Source: Pseudobutyrivibrio xylanivorans
GTDB taxonomy: Bacteria; Bacillota; Clostridia; Lachnospirales; Lachnospiraceae
Direction: 5' to 3'
NCBI RefSeq assembly: GCF_010906925.1
Contig: NZ_VTVE01000001.1
Span: 1,240,001-1,304,000, forward strand
DNA: 64,000 bases
Below the pieces are notes generated by a model, which worked only from the letters and a program-made list of their open reading frames with translations, was not told the origin of the DNA and did not search any database. The position numbers and the translations under genes are program-made. Below, piece by piece: positions 34,169 through 43,139 of the stretch (position 1 is its first letter; each line of letters begins with the position of its first letter).

Positions 34169-35044
34169 TTATACTTCTTTCTTTGCTGCTTTTTCTTCTT
34201 CAACAAGTAAATCCTCCACATACTTAGGCAGCATAAAAGCTCCCTTATGGAGATTGGTTGTGTAATACCAAGTCTTTATATCTCTGGCCTTCCACCTCTT
34301 AGCATTTAAATCCTTAAGTGGATGATATTTCTTAGAGGCAAATCCAAACATCCAATATCCTGATGGACAAGTTGGAATATGGGCCTGATATACTCTGTTA
34401 ATTGGAAAACTCTTGTAAGCCTTGCGATGCATGGCTCTAAAGGCTTCCTCGTCCTCGTCGTAGAATGGGCTACCATGCTGATAAACCATGATGCCATCTT
34501 CCTTTAGGGCTCTGTAACAACTACCGTAAAATTCTCTTGTAAAAAGACCTTCTGCATAACCAAATGGGTCAGTTGTATCATTTATAATCAGGTCATATTT
34601 GTCAGTGCATCGACGAAGAAATCTCAGACCATCCATATGAGAAACAGTTACCCTCTCATCGTCAAAGCCCTTAGCTGTCTCAGGGAAAAACTGCTTGCTT
34701 ATCTCAAGGAACATCTCATCTTGCTCTACCACATCGATGTGCTCAATCTCTGGATACTCTGTGAGAACTCTAGCCACTCCACCATCGCCTCCACCGATGA
34801 TAAGCACATTCTTTACATTTGGATGAACAGCCATAGGCACATGAACAATCATCTCGTTATAGATAAACTCATCTGCATCTGAAAAAATGATTTCACCATC
34901 TAGAACAATCATCTTTCCAAGCTCCTTGGTTTCAAAGACATCTATACGCTGATATTCGCTTTGTGCACTATAGAGCTGCTTGTTGACACGAATGCTAGTT
35001 TTAACATCCTCCGTCTCTAATTGTGAAAACCAAAAATCCATCAT
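34169..35044 (-). CDS. speE: Spermidine synthase-like aminopropyltransferase
   Basis: 291 residues. An N-terminal beta domain starts with SIRVNKQLYSAQSEYQRIDVFE, and the SAM-type fold has LIIGGGDGGVARVLTEYP near 85-102, then INDTTDPFG. True SpeE uses decarboxylated SAM, but no speD (SAM decarboxylase) lies in this operon, and a second spermidine route (CASDH-NspC) is present. It may use dcSAM made elsewhere, or another substrate. The gene overlaps speA by 4 bp. Confidence 0.88.
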   Translation of the reverse strand: MMDFWFSQLETEDVKTSIRVNKQLYSAQSEYQRIDVFETKELGKMIVLDGEIIFSDADEFIYNEMIVHVPMAVHPNVKNVLIIGGGDGGVARVLTEYPEIEHIDVVEQDEMFLEISKQFFPETAKGFDDERVTVSHMDGLRFLRRCTDKYDLIINDTTDPFGYAEGLFTREFYGSCYRALKEDGIMVYQHGSPFYDEDEEAFRAMHRKAYKSFPINRVYQAHIPTCPSGYWMFGFASKKYHPLKDLNAKRWKARDIKTWYYTTNLHKGAFMLPKYVEDLLVEEEKAAKKEV

Positions 35045-36489
35045 CTAATCACACTTATGAGCTCAACTGTAGGGTCTTTTGTGCCCTGTAAGCTACATCC
35101 CTTTTCCTTTGCAAATTCAATATAGTCTATTATCTCTCTAGTGATTCTCTCACCCGGAGTAAGAATAGGTATTCCTGGTGGATAACACATAACAAGCTCT
35201 GCGCAGATTTTGCCGTCAGTCTGCTCAAGAGGGAGCTGTACTTTATCTGCGTAAAATGCCTGCTGAGGAGTCATCACGTTCTCCGGTTGAATAAATTCTC
35301 CGCAATATAAATTGCTAGAATCCTTCTCATAGAGACGCTTGATATCCTCAAGCGCTCCTACAAGTCGCTCAATATCCTGAATTCTATCTCCTATTGAAAT
35401 GTAAGCTAAGATATTTCCAATGTCGCCAAACTCTATTTGAATGTCATATTCATCTCTAAGTAAATCGTAGACCTCAATACCGGTAAGACCAATTCCCTGT
35501 GTGTAAATAGAAAGCTTTGTTACATCAAAATCGTAAACGCTATCTCCGTCAATCAGCTCTTTACCATATGCATAGAAGCCCCCGATTTCATTTATCTCAT
35601 TTCTGGCGTACTCTGCCATATGAGCCACTCTTTCAAAAGACTCCTGACCTCTAAGAGCAAGATTTCTTCTAGACAAATCAAGGCTCGATAGAAGCAAATA
35701 AGATGCACTAGTTGTCTGAGTTAAATTAATAATCTGACGAACATATTCTGCATCCATGTCTGGCCCGCAAAGTAAAATGGAACTCTGTGTCAAAGAACCG
35801 CCGGACTTGTGCATAGAAACTGCCGCCATATCAGCCCCTGCCGCCATACCAGAAATTGGAAGCTTGTCACTAAAATAAAGATGTGTTCCATGAGCCTCAT
35901 CTACAAGCACCTTCATACCTCGCTCATGTGCAAGCTTTACAATCTCAGTAAGGTTAGAACAGATTCCATAATATGTAGGATTGTTAATGAATATAGCCTT
36001 AGCATCAGGATTTAAATCCATCACGCGTCTGACTTCATCCACCTCAACTCCAAGAGCAATACCTATCTCAGGATTAACTTTTACCTCAACATATACTGGA
36101 ACCGCACCACAAAGCACCAAGGCATTGATTACACTCTTGTGCACATTTCTTGGGATGAGAATCTTGTCCCCAGCCTTACATACAGAAAGAATCATTGTCT
36201 GAACTGAGCTGGTGGTTCCATTTACCATAAGAAAAGCATGAGCCGCTCCAAAAGCATCGGCTGTAAGCTCCTCAGCTTCCTTAATAACAGAAATAGGGTG
36301 TCCCAAATTGTCCAGAGGTTTCATAGAATTAACATCAAGGCCAACACACTGTTTGCCAAGTAATTCTACGAGCTCCGGGTTGCCACGGCCACGCTTATGG
36401 CCAGGTACATCAAATGGGACCACCCTTCTTCTTTTAAAACGCTCCAATGCCTCGCATATTGGAGCTGCCTTTTGTTCATATTTTTTCAC
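35041..36489 (-). CDS. speA: Arginine decarboxylase (aspartate-aminotransferase fold)
   Basis: PLP enzyme of the Orn/Lys/Arg decarboxylase group I, about 482 residues. The lysine is in SMHKSGGSLTQSS, DEAHGTHLYFSD precedes it, and NPTYYG is conserved. Arginine specificity is inferred from the aguA and aguB genes that follow. The GTG at 36489 has AAAAGGGG 8 bases before it and starts the usual N-terminus KKYEQKAAPICEAL; an upstream frame overlaps the promoter. Confidence 0.9.
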   Translation of the reverse strand: MKKYEQKAAPICEALERFKRRRVVPFDVPGHKRGRGNPELVELLGKQCVGLDVNSMKPLDNLGHPISVIKEAEELTADAFGAAHAFLMVNGTTSSVQTMILSVCKAGDKILIPRNVHKSVINALVLCGAVPVYVEVKVNPEIGIALGVEVDEVRRVMDLNPDAKAIFINNPTYYGICSNLTEIVKLAHERGMKVLVDEAHGTHLYFSDKLPISGMAAGADMAAVSMHKSGGSLTQSSILLCGPDMDAEYVRQIINLTQTTSASYLLLSSLDLSRRNLALRGQESFERVAHMAEYARNEINEIGGFYAYGKELIDGDSVYDFDVTKLSIYTQGIGLTGIEVYDLLRDEYDIQIEFGDIGNILAYISIGDRIQDIERLVGALEDIKRLYEKDSSNLYCGEFIQPENVMTPQQAFYADKVQLPLEQTDGKICAELVMCYPPGIPILTPGERITREIIDYIEFAKEKGCSLQGTKDPTVELISVIR

Positions 36490-36527
36490 TAAATTGACCC
36501 CTTTTAACACTAAAAAATGCAAGTAAA

Positions 36528-36556
36528 AGTATACTTTGCACGGGGTTTCATGTCAA
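36528..36556 (-). promoter_or_regulatory. Promoter of the polyamine operon
   Basis: On the minus strand -35 TTGACA (36551-36556), 17-bp spacer, -10 TATACT (36528-36533), near consensus. None of the sulfur-type operators is present, a useful contrast with the neighbouring operons. Confidence 0.85.
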
Positions 36557-36568
36557 TTACTATCCCTG

Positions 36569-37333
36569 TTATCTCACTCCAAATCTGTATAGAAATTTTT
36601 TCCCTAAAAATCTAAGAAGCATATCTGCCAATAGGCCAATTAAACCAAGAGTAAAAATTCCTGCAAAAATCCAATCAGTTCTATAGAAAAGTCGAGAAGT
36701 ATAAATCAAATATCCCAAGCCTTCTGATGCTGCAAGCATTTCAGCTGCAACAATACAAATAATGGCACTACTCAATCCAAGTCTAACCCCTGTAAAAATA
36801 TTTGGAATAGCAGATGGAAAAACAACAGTAAAAAATGTTCTTCTCTTGCTCGCCCCCATGGATTCAGCAGCTTCAATCAATGAATGATCAACACTTCTAA
36901 CTCCTGCAATTGTATTTACCATAACCGGGAAAATCACAGCGTAAAAAATAAGGGCCACCTTAGATTTCTCCTCTACGCCAAACCACAACAGGAATAACGT
37001 AATAAAACCGATAGCTGGTACAAATCTAAAGAAATTTAAAAAAGGCTCAAACACATAGCTTGCCCATTTAAAATTTCCTACGCAAAGTCCCACTGGGATT
37101 GCAAATAAAAGTCCTGCTGTCCAACCTTTTAACACTCGGCTCATACTTACAAAAATATCAGTCCACAATGTACCACTTGTAACAAGGGTCTTCGCTCCAT
37201 CAAGTGTAATGATAGGATTTGGTAAAAAATCCGGTGTATAAAACAATGAACCAATTGACCAAATTGCAAGTAATAATACCCAAGTGATTAATCCACTTTT
37301 TAACACTCTATTAATTATCTTTTTTATTTCCAT
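36569..37333 (-). CDS. ABC transporter permease, sulfonate/taurine type
   Basis: About 254 residues, six hydrophobic segments. The EAA loop is IEAAESMGASKRRTFFTVVFPSA and AAEMLAASEGLGYLI is the SsuC/TauC motif. The ATG at 37333 follows AGAGGTGA; the GTG three codons earlier has no site. Last gene of the operon that starts with radical SAM gene 42764 and includes the binding protein at 40437. The ATPase gene is 2 bp upstream. Substrate unknown, probably an organosulfur compound. Confidence 0.88.
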   Translation of the reverse strand: MEIKKIINRVLKSGLITWVLLLAIWSIGSLFYTPDFLPNPIITLDGAKTLVTSGTLWTDIFVSMSRVLKGWTAGLLFAIPVGLCVGNFKWASYVFEPFLNFFRFVPAIGFITLFLLWFGVEEKSKVALIFYAVIFPVMVNTIAGVRSVDHSLIEAAESMGASKRRTFFTVVFPSAIPNIFTGVRLGLSSAIICIVAAEMLAASEGLGYLIYTSRLFYRTDWIFAGIFTLGLIGLLADMLLRFLGKKFLYRFGVR

Positions 37334-37344
37334 AGCAGTCACCT

Positions 37345-38415
37345 CTAAATATAGTACATTTCTGGATTATCTTTAAGAATCTCATTGATTAACGTATATG
37401 CGTTATCATCATCAAAGGCATATAATCTCGTAACCTTAAAAAGAATGTCATCACCCTTCTTTGCTTGGAAATCATCAATCTGATGAGCCGCCTTTAATTC
37501 AATACCTTCATATTCAATAGTAAGTTCCATACTATTGCCTCTAAATTCAGTATGTACTATCTTTCCTGGCATATATGCAGATGATTGTTCCTTGTTGCCA
37601 CTGCTATGAATGACATTTACAAATTCAGGTCTAATGGCAGCTTTTGGAGCACCCTCCTGTCTCGTAAAGCCCTTTAGCTTCTCATACTCATAATCTTCAA
37701 GAATCACAGAATCTCCAATAAACTGTGCCACAAAGGCTGTCTTTGGATTTCTATAAATATCAACAGGAGTGCCAATCTGCTCAACCTTTCCCTCATTAGT
37801 AATTATTAATTCATCAGCAACCTCTACAGCCTCATCTTGATCGTGGGTGACAAAAATACTTGTAATTCCAAGTTTTTCTATCATTTCCTTTAGCCACCTA
37901 CGAAGGTCCTTTCTTACCTTTGCATCAATAGCTGCAAATGGTTCATCCAAAAGGAGCACCTGAGGTTCTGTAGCAAGAGCTCTAGCAAAGGCAACTCTTT
38001 GTCTTTGCCCTCCTGACAACTGATCAGGGAATCTTTTGCCAAGTCCTTTGAGTCCCACTAATTCAAGTAATTCCTCTACTTTGCTGTCTATTTCATCCTT
38101 AGACTTTTTTCTAATTTTCATGCCGTAAGCGATATTGTCATATACAGTTAAATAAGGAAAAAGCGCATAACTTTGGAATACGAATCCAATCCCTCGGTCT
38201 TGAACTGGAATGCCATTTACAAGTTTTTCATCTATATAAATATCCCCAGAATCCTGATGTTCAAGACCTGCCAGCATCCTTAAAATTGTTGTTTTGCCAC
38301 TTCCACTAGGTCCTAGAAGCGCTACAAGCTTACCCTTTTCAATCTCTATATTTACATTATTTGATGCTTTAAAATTTCCAAAAGTCTTATTTATGTTTTC
38401 TAATTTTATGTACAT
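37345..38415 (-). CDS. ABC transporter ATP-binding protein with CysA-like C-terminal domain
   Basis: 356 residues. Walker A GPSGSGKTT at 36-44, signature LSGGQRQRV, Walker B VLLLDEPFAAID, and His in VTHDQDEA. It is a close paralogue of CysA (20502) with a C-terminal TOBE-like part, yet it is paired with a taurine-type permease and an SsuA-like binding protein. That mix suggests the ATPase was recruited from the sulfate system. It stands after a decayed nucleosidase fragment. Confidence 0.88.
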   Translation of the reverse strand: MYIKLENINKTFGNFKASNNVNIEIEKGKLVALLGPSGSGKTTILRMLAGLEHQDSGDIYIDEKLVNGIPVQDRGIGFVFQSYALFPYLTVYDNIAYGMKIRKKSKDEIDSKVEELLELVGLKGLGKRFPDQLSGGQRQRVAFARALATEPQVLLLDEPFAAIDAKVRKDLRRWLKEMIEKLGITSIFVTHDQDEAVEVADELIITNEGKVEQIGTPVDIYRNPKTAFVAQFIGDSVILEDYEYEKLKGFTRQEGAPKAAIRPEFVNVIHSSGNKEQSSAYMPGKIVHTEFRGNSMELTIEYEGIELKAAHQIDDFQAKKGDDILFKVTRLYAFDDDNAYTLINEILKDNPEMYYI

Positions 38416-38479
38416 AAGCCAGTCCTACCTTTTTTATTATGCGATGTCAATATAATCAAGTATCAATTCAACTGGTTCG

Positions 38480-38617
38480 CTAAATACTTTCTTTTTTACT
38501 TTTATCATTTACATACCAATTGGCGCTTATTTTTTTCCAATCAGATTTACCTTCTATATAATGCTCTACAGCCTCAATCTCCTGATAAAGAGCACTTACA
38601 ATCAATATTTTGTTCAT
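38480..38617 (-). pseudogene. mtnN: Truncated MTA/SAH nucleosidase remnant
   Basis: A 45-codon ORF starting MNKILIVSALYQEIEAVEHY aligns along its whole length with the first 45 residues of the intact nucleosidase at 43960 (MKRVAIVSAMDEETEYIHEY). Shared positions include IVSA, the E residues and a Trp. The remaining 190 residues are missing; ABC ATPase sequence follows after about 60 bp. Its first 44 bases overlap the 3' end of the MATE gene in another frame. I read it as a relic of a nucleosidase gene once placed beside this ABC system, as still seen in the sister operon. Confidence 0.65.
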
Positions 38618-39974
38618 AACAATTATTCCTTATGTGATTATCGTAAATACGATTTTTTCTAACTTCTATAAAATAATAAAAAATGATAATAGATATAGCT
38701 CCTACAAAAACACTTAAAGGATTCGCAATTAAAACAGCATATTTTCCTATAAATGGAAAGGTAATATAAGCAAATGCCACTCGGCTTATTATGTTAAAAA
38801 CAAAGCTCAATATTACCGGTCCCATCATCTTTTTTCCGGTAAACATACCAATGAAACATCGAAATACAACCATAAAGAACATCATCACAAGAATTGAAAT
38901 CATGTAGCCCATGCCTTCATTTACTATTTGATCATCGGGTTCAGCTAAAAATAACGAAATCATATATCGCCCCTGAAAAACAATCAAAACTGCAAGAATT
39001 AATGCTAAAGCAAAACATAACCCCATAGCACTTTTTAACCCTTTCAAAACTCTTTCAGGTTTGTTAGCTCCTATATTTTGAGCTGTGAAAACAGATAATG
39101 CTTCTGCTATAGTAACAATTGGCATTGATGTTATTCCATCTATTTTTCCACCTATAGTCACACCAGCAATCATGGCATATCCGCAGCGATTTATTAAAGC
39201 CGATATGGACACAACTCCAATTGATAAAATCCCCTGTTGTAGCATTGAAGGTAGGGAAACTTTTAAAATATCTATAAAAGTATTGGACTGAAGCTTTAAC
39301 GTTTTGCTTTCATCCCTATCAGTTCTTAGGGTAGCCATATATGTTCCTATAACAATTGCTGCCGGTATAAATTGGGCGATTACTGTAGCAAAAGCAGCGC
39401 CCTTCACCCCCATCTTAAAACCTCTAATAAAAATCAAATCCAACACTACATTGCTAATTGTGCTTATCAGTAAAGCTATAAAAGTTATAATTGAATTTCC
39501 TTTAGACTGAGCTAACGCTATTCCATAGTTAAAAACAAATACAAGTGGCAATCCAAGTACAATAATCGAAAGATAATTAGATGCATCTGCCCTTATTTCC
39601 AAAGGAACGCTTATTAGTTTTAAAAATGATTTAATTAATAAAAAACCAACACTGGTACAGGCTAGTGCCGCAGTAGAAACAAGTATTAATCCTGCTCTAC
39701 TGCAAACTACAAAACCTTTTATATCTTTTCTCCCTACGCACTCTGAACATGTAACTGCAATTCCAGCTTTCAGCCCCATAATCACAGCATTAAAGATAAA
39801 AATCAGTTGGCTTACAGATCCTACAGCTGCAAGTGCATCATTACCTACATATCTCCCCACTATGTAAGTATCAATAATGTTATAAAGCTGTTGTAAAATA
39901 TTGCCTATTGCCAAAGGAACTACGAACCATAATAGAGATACCATTACATTACCTGATGTCATATCTCTTTTCAT
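38574..39974 (-). CDS. MATE-family multidrug/organic cation efflux protein
   Basis: 466 residues, about twelve hydrophobic segments. IGNILQQLYNIIDTYIVGRYVG near 23-44 and FNYGIALAQSKGNS near 145 are characteristic of the MATE (DinF/NorM) family. The last 20 residues (after FIEVRKN) overlap the nucleosidase remnant and may be an artefact of the rearrangement. It lies between a flavin-type oxidase and the ABC ATPase, so it could export a product of this pathway. Its substrate is unknown. Confidence 0.87.
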   Translation of the reverse strand: MKRDMTSGNVMVSLLWFVVPLAIGNILQQLYNIIDTYIVGRYVGNDALAAVGSVSQLIFIFNAVIMGLKAGIAVTCSECVGRKDIKGFVVCSRAGLILVSTAALACTSVGFLLIKSFLKLISVPLEIRADASNYLSIIVLGLPLVFVFNYGIALAQSKGNSIITFIALLISTISNVVLDLIFIRGFKMGVKGAAFATVIAQFIPAAIVIGTYMATLRTDRDESKTLKLQSNTFIDILKVSLPSMLQQGILSIGVVSISALINRCGYAMIAGVTIGGKIDGITSMPIVTIAEALSVFTAQNIGANKPERVLKGLKSAMGLCFALALILAVLIVFQGRYMISLFLAEPDDQIVNEGMGYMISILVMMFFMVVFRCFIGMFTGKKMMGPVILSFVFNIISRVAFAYITFPFIGKYAVLIANPLSVFVGAISIIIFYYFIEVRKNRIYDNHIRNNCYEQNIDCKCSLSGD

Positions 39975-39989
39975 GTCTTAATGCTCCTT

Positions 39990-40424
39990 TTAAACTAAGT
40001 CCTCAGCTTTAATCTCTACCTGCTTTTCCTCTGAAGAAAAATCAAGCTTCTTGATTCTCTCAACATGAATCTTGTAAATAACATTAATCTCTGAATTGTA
40101 ATTAAGCTGTGGTCGTCTTTCCTTAATGAGCTCTACTGCCTTTTCAACTTCATCACCACTCAATTCATTAGCTTTTCCATATACTGTAATATTCTTTAAT
40201 GATTGTTGTCCTTCATGTTGAAATACTGCTGCCACAGAAGAATTATTTTTAATATCTACAGTCTTGTCCGTTCCCTTAGAAGTTTGAAATACAATATCTG
40301 TTCCATCGATACTATAACCGCCAATATGTCTAAGATTAGGTGTGGTATCTTCTGTTACAGTTGCTAGTACTAAACTTTTATTATCATACAAATAATTCTG
40401 ATATTCTTTTAATGTAAGTCCCAT
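39990..40424 (-). CDS. Pyridoxamine 5'-phosphate oxidase-like flavin protein
   Basis: 144 residues with a split beta-barrel FMN-binding fold: LVLATVTEDTTPNLRHIGG near 19-37, TDIVFQTSKGTDKTVDIKNN near 47-66, FQHEGQQSLKNITVYGKA. Family members reduce or oxidise diverse substrates with FMN or F420. It follows the binding-protein gene by 12 bp, so it is probably part of the salvage operon. Function unknown. Confidence 0.8.
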   Translation of the reverse strand: MGLTLKEYQNYLYDNKSLVLATVTEDTTPNLRHIGGYSIDGTDIVFQTSKGTDKTVDIKNNSSVAAVFQHEGQQSLKNITVYGKANELSGDEVEKAVELIKERRPQLNYNSEINVIYKIHVERIKKLDFSSEEKQVEIKAEDLV

Positions 40425-40436
40425 TTTTTGCTCCTA

Positions 40437-41480
40437 TTATTCTGTTGCCTTCCAATCAACTCTGTCAGGGAAAGCTTCTGCCAAAGCATCTGTGTTAATG
40501 TATTCTTCAATCTTGTAGTTTGTATCAAATCTGCCATTCTCATAGCACCAATTCTTTATCTTTACCAAGTCATCATATGCTTCTTGCTCAAATGAATAGT
40601 AATGACGTCTTGAATTCCACTCTGCCTTGAATATTTCCTTATCAAGACCAGTATCTGCTGTAACCCACTCAGCAAACTCATCAAGATTTTCATCAATGTA
40701 TTTAAATCCTTCTTCGCTGGCTTGTAGATATTTTGCAACTTCATGCTGATATGCCTGCAAATAAGATTCATCTGCAACAAGGAATGTGTACATGTAAATT
40801 CCTAAATCATCAATACCAATAACAGGTTTCCATCCTTTCTCCTCAAACTTTCCATAGTTTGCAGAGCCAGTCCAATATGCATCTCCACCACCGTTTGCTG
40901 CAAGTGCAAGAGCTTCCTGAACACTGCCAACATTTGTAATGGTTACATCCTTTGGATCAATACCATACTGATTGAACAATTCACCATAATAATACTCAAA
41001 TACTACACCGGCTTGAGAAACACCGATATGACCTACCAAATCCTCAGGTTTTGTCACAGTATCGGGATTAGCATAGAGCTTGTAATTTGATGATTTGTCA
41101 ATCATTGCAAATGCACGCAACTTACTATCAGAAAGCGTATTTCCAATTCTATTAACACCTGCATAAGTGGCAAACAAACCTATGTCTACTGTATCTGTTG
41201 TAATTGCATCAATTGTATTAATACCAGCTGAAAATTCAGTTGTTTCAAGGGTAATTCCCTGATCCTTTAAAAATCCTGTATGATTATCTAGAATTTTTAA
41301 TAAGAAGTTATTATCTAATGAATTAACGCCTATACGAATTGTGAATTCATCTGGATTATCAGAACCAACCTCATCATTTGTTTTTGCTGAAACACTACTA
41401 GCATTGCTACCGCAGCCTGTAGCTGAAATTGTCAAAGAAAATGCCAAAAACAAGCTCACTATCAATTTATATATTTTCAT
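40437..41480 (-). CDS. Solute-binding lipoprotein, sulfonate/nitrate type (with radical SAM operon)
   Basis: 347 residues with lipobox ISATGC near residue 23. NMT1/SsuA-like fold: IRIGVNSLDNNFLLKILDN, ITTDTVDIGLFATYAG, ALAANGGGDAYWTGSANYG. It is distinct in sequence from the binding proteins at 7842 and 46690, so it probably takes a different ligand. It lies 12 bp after the radical SAM gene at 41493, the same radical SAM-importer pairing as in the sister operon. Confidence 0.85.
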   Translation of the reverse strand: MKIYKLIVSLFLAFSLTISATGCGSNASSVSAKTNDEVGSDNPDEFTIRIGVNSLDNNFLLKILDNHTGFLKDQGITLETTEFSAGINTIDAITTDTVDIGLFATYAGVNRIGNTLSDSKLRAFAMIDKSSNYKLYANPDTVTKPEDLVGHIGVSQAGVVFEYYYGELFNQYGIDPKDVTITNVGSVQEALALAANGGGDAYWTGSANYGKFEEKGWKPVIGIDDLGIYMYTFLVADESYLQAYQHEVAKYLQASEEGFKYIDENLDEFAEWVTADTGLDKEIFKAEWNSRRHYYSFEQEAYDDLVKIKNWCYENGRFDTNYKIEEYINTDALAEAFPDRVDWKATE

Positions 41481-41492
41481 CTATATTTCCTC

Positions 41493-42764
41493 CTATGCTG
41501 TCTTCTCTATAGCTGCAGAACCCTCGCCTTTGCTTGCAACTGAATCTTCACCTACAAAATGAACTCTATCTGCCTCATGTCTTGGAATATCAAGGTGATC
41601 CCCGTCAAGATCATAGAAATAATCAAAGATTGAATTTTCTACATTTGCTGAGTGATATAAGTCCTTATGTGTCAAACCATTTTGTCGTAGCAAATTATAT
41701 GTTTTCTGGTACAAGTCAAAATACCATTCTGGTGATGGAGCTCTATGACCCTCAAGTTCAGAACCAGGATTTGGTGTCCAATGAAGTGGAATAGCCACTA
41801 CGCCAAGTTCTGTTAGGTACTGAATGCCTTCTAAAAGAGTGGACTTAGGCTCGATACCAGCTACAAAGAATGAACGGACATTACCTTTTCCGAATACCTC
41901 TACCTCTTTTTTTAGAGCATTAATCCAATTTTCTCTTCCACCGCAAATCTGATCTTTGCCTGGGCAAATTGTCTTAAAGAAGTTTGCATCCCAAATTTCA
42001 AGGTTAGTTGATATGGCTCTATAGCCTGCCTCCTTATATTTTTCAATAACATCCAAATCACTTGGAGCACCTACACAAGCTGTACCACCAAAATCTGTAA
42101 GTCCTGTCACATCCTGAATTGCTTCAGCTACATCAATGTAATATTCTACCTCCCGTCGCTCAGGAACGAATCCGCCTGTAATAGTAATAGATTCATATCC
42201 CTCTTCTCTTGCCTTAGCATAAGTTTCAGCTATCTGATATGGTGTCTTCCAAGAGATGCCTTGGATATCAGCAAAGCGGCTCTTAGTTGCATTTATATTA
42301 CAGAACTTGCAATCAAGACCTTTATCTTTGAGAGCACATTCATTGCTATAAGCAACTGTAACTTTTGTCTTACCTACTTCATTTGCAATAGTCTTCATGT
42401 TTACACCATCAGATGTCTTAAAATTATAAAATGCAGGCTTCTCAACAAATGTTATTTCACTAATTTGGTTTCCCTTTTCTGTAAGATAATACTTTCCATT
42501 TTCGTGCTCTACAGAAAATGGAGCATCATGTTTGTATGAAAATCTGATTCTGTAATTGCTATCAAGTCTTATAGCTGTTGGAAGTTTTGACTTTAAATAA
42601 GTCTCATGATTCATATCAAAACATGTTTGCATCTGCTCCTGAACTTTGTTCTCGAAATCGATTGTAGACACAACCTCTGGACTGATATAAACGCCCTCAT
42701 TAGTTATCCTGTTATCAAGTTCCAACTGATTAAATAACTCTTCTCTTGTAATAGCTCGTGACAT
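41493..42764 (-). CDS. Radical SAM protein with CX8CX2C cluster motif (copy 1)
   Basis: 423 residues. The cluster cysteines are C143, C152 and C155 (NECALKDKGLDCKFC), spaced CX8CX2C rather than CX3CX2C. GGFVPERREVEYY and ICPGKDQICGGRENW are shared with the copy at 45436, as is FVAGIEPKSTLLEG. A TIM-barrel follows, with an N-terminal domain of about 135 residues of unknown fold. No known enzyme can be named. Downstream genes encode a binding protein, a flavin protein, MATE and ABC parts. Its mRNA starts with a Cys-run leader ORF and a terminator hairpin. Confidence 0.85.
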   Translation of the reverse strand: MSRAITREELFNQLELDNRITNEGVYISPEVVSTIDFENKVQEQMQTCFDMNHETYLKSKLPTAIRLDSNYRIRFSYKHDAPFSVEHENGKYYLTEKGNQISEITFVEKPAFYNFKTSDGVNMKTIANEVGKTKVTVAYSNECALKDKGLDCKFCNINATKSRFADIQGISWKTPYQIAETYAKAREEGYESITITGGFVPERREVEYYIDVAEAIQDVTGLTDFGGTACVGAPSDLDVIEKYKEAGYRAISTNLEIWDANFFKTICPGKDQICGGRENWINALKKEVEVFGKGNVRSFFVAGIEPKSTLLEGIQYLTELGVVAIPLHWTPNPGSELEGHRAPSPEWYFDLYQKTYNLLRQNGLTHKDLYHSANVENSIFDYFYDLDGDHLDIPRHEADRVHFVGEDSVASKGEGSAAIEKTA

Positions 42765-42816
42765 TTCATTCCTCCTTAAACATTCACATTTAATTTAGTT
42801 ATTGAAAAACATTTAC

Positions 42817-42871
42817 ATAAAAAACTAGAGGCCTAAGACCAGGATTTTATCCCAAGTCTTAAACCTCTAGT
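42817..42871 (-). terminator. Attenuator-type terminator before radical SAM gene
   Basis: On the minus strand ACTAGAGG then TTTAAGAC pairs with GTCTTAGG and CCTCTAGT; the stem is more than 20 bp with small mismatches, loop GATAAAATC, then TTTTTTAT. It lies between the leader ORF (stop 42903) and the coding region, the position of an attenuator. The upstream CTAG of CTGACTAGACAACTAGAGG could pair with the CTAG inside the stem's 5' arm and so compete with it. Confidence 0.8.
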
Positions 42872-42902
42872 TGTCTAGTCAGTATTAATAATTACCTGTG
42901 GC

Positions 42903-43004
42903 CTATTGCCTATTCTTTTCTAAAATATACCCGCAACAACAAAGGGACTGACAACACTCCATTACTACAACTGTATTCTTTTTCATCATCTTAGTTGTCT
43001 TCAT
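42903..43004 (-). CDS. Poly-Cys leader peptide of the radical SAM operon, 33 codons
   Basis: Short ORF with start at 43004 and TAG stop at 42903. It begins MKTTKMMKKN and contains MECCQSLCCCGY near residues 15-26: five Cys codons in eight. AAAGGGA stands about 9 bases before the ATG. The promoter at 43052-43080 lies just upstream and a strong terminator just downstream, the classical layout for amino-acid-specific attenuation. It is separate in sequence from the other two leader ORFs apart from the Cys runs. Confidence 0.78.
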   Translation of the reverse strand: MKTTKMMKKNTVVVMECCQSLCCCGYILEKNRQ

Positions 43005-43051
43005 AATAAATTCCCTTTCTTCTATTGCTGTTGTTTTTTTTGATTGATTGA

Positions 43052-43139
43052 ATTATATTTTAGGATATATTGCAAGTCAATAGCTCTAGTTAATGAATAT
43101 AATAATAGCCAGTTATAAATAAAAACTATATTATATACT
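43052..43139 (-). promoter_or_regulatory. Promoter and dyad-type operator of the radical SAM operon
   Basis: On the minus strand -35 TTGACT (43075-43080), 17-bp spacer, -10 TATAAT (43052-43057). Proximal half-site ATAGCCAGTTATAAA begins 24 bp upstream of the -35 (43105); the distal half is not conserved. The ACCTACTAGGT-type operator of the other promoters is missing. The site overlaps the end of the ATPase gene at 43126. Confidence 0.72.
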
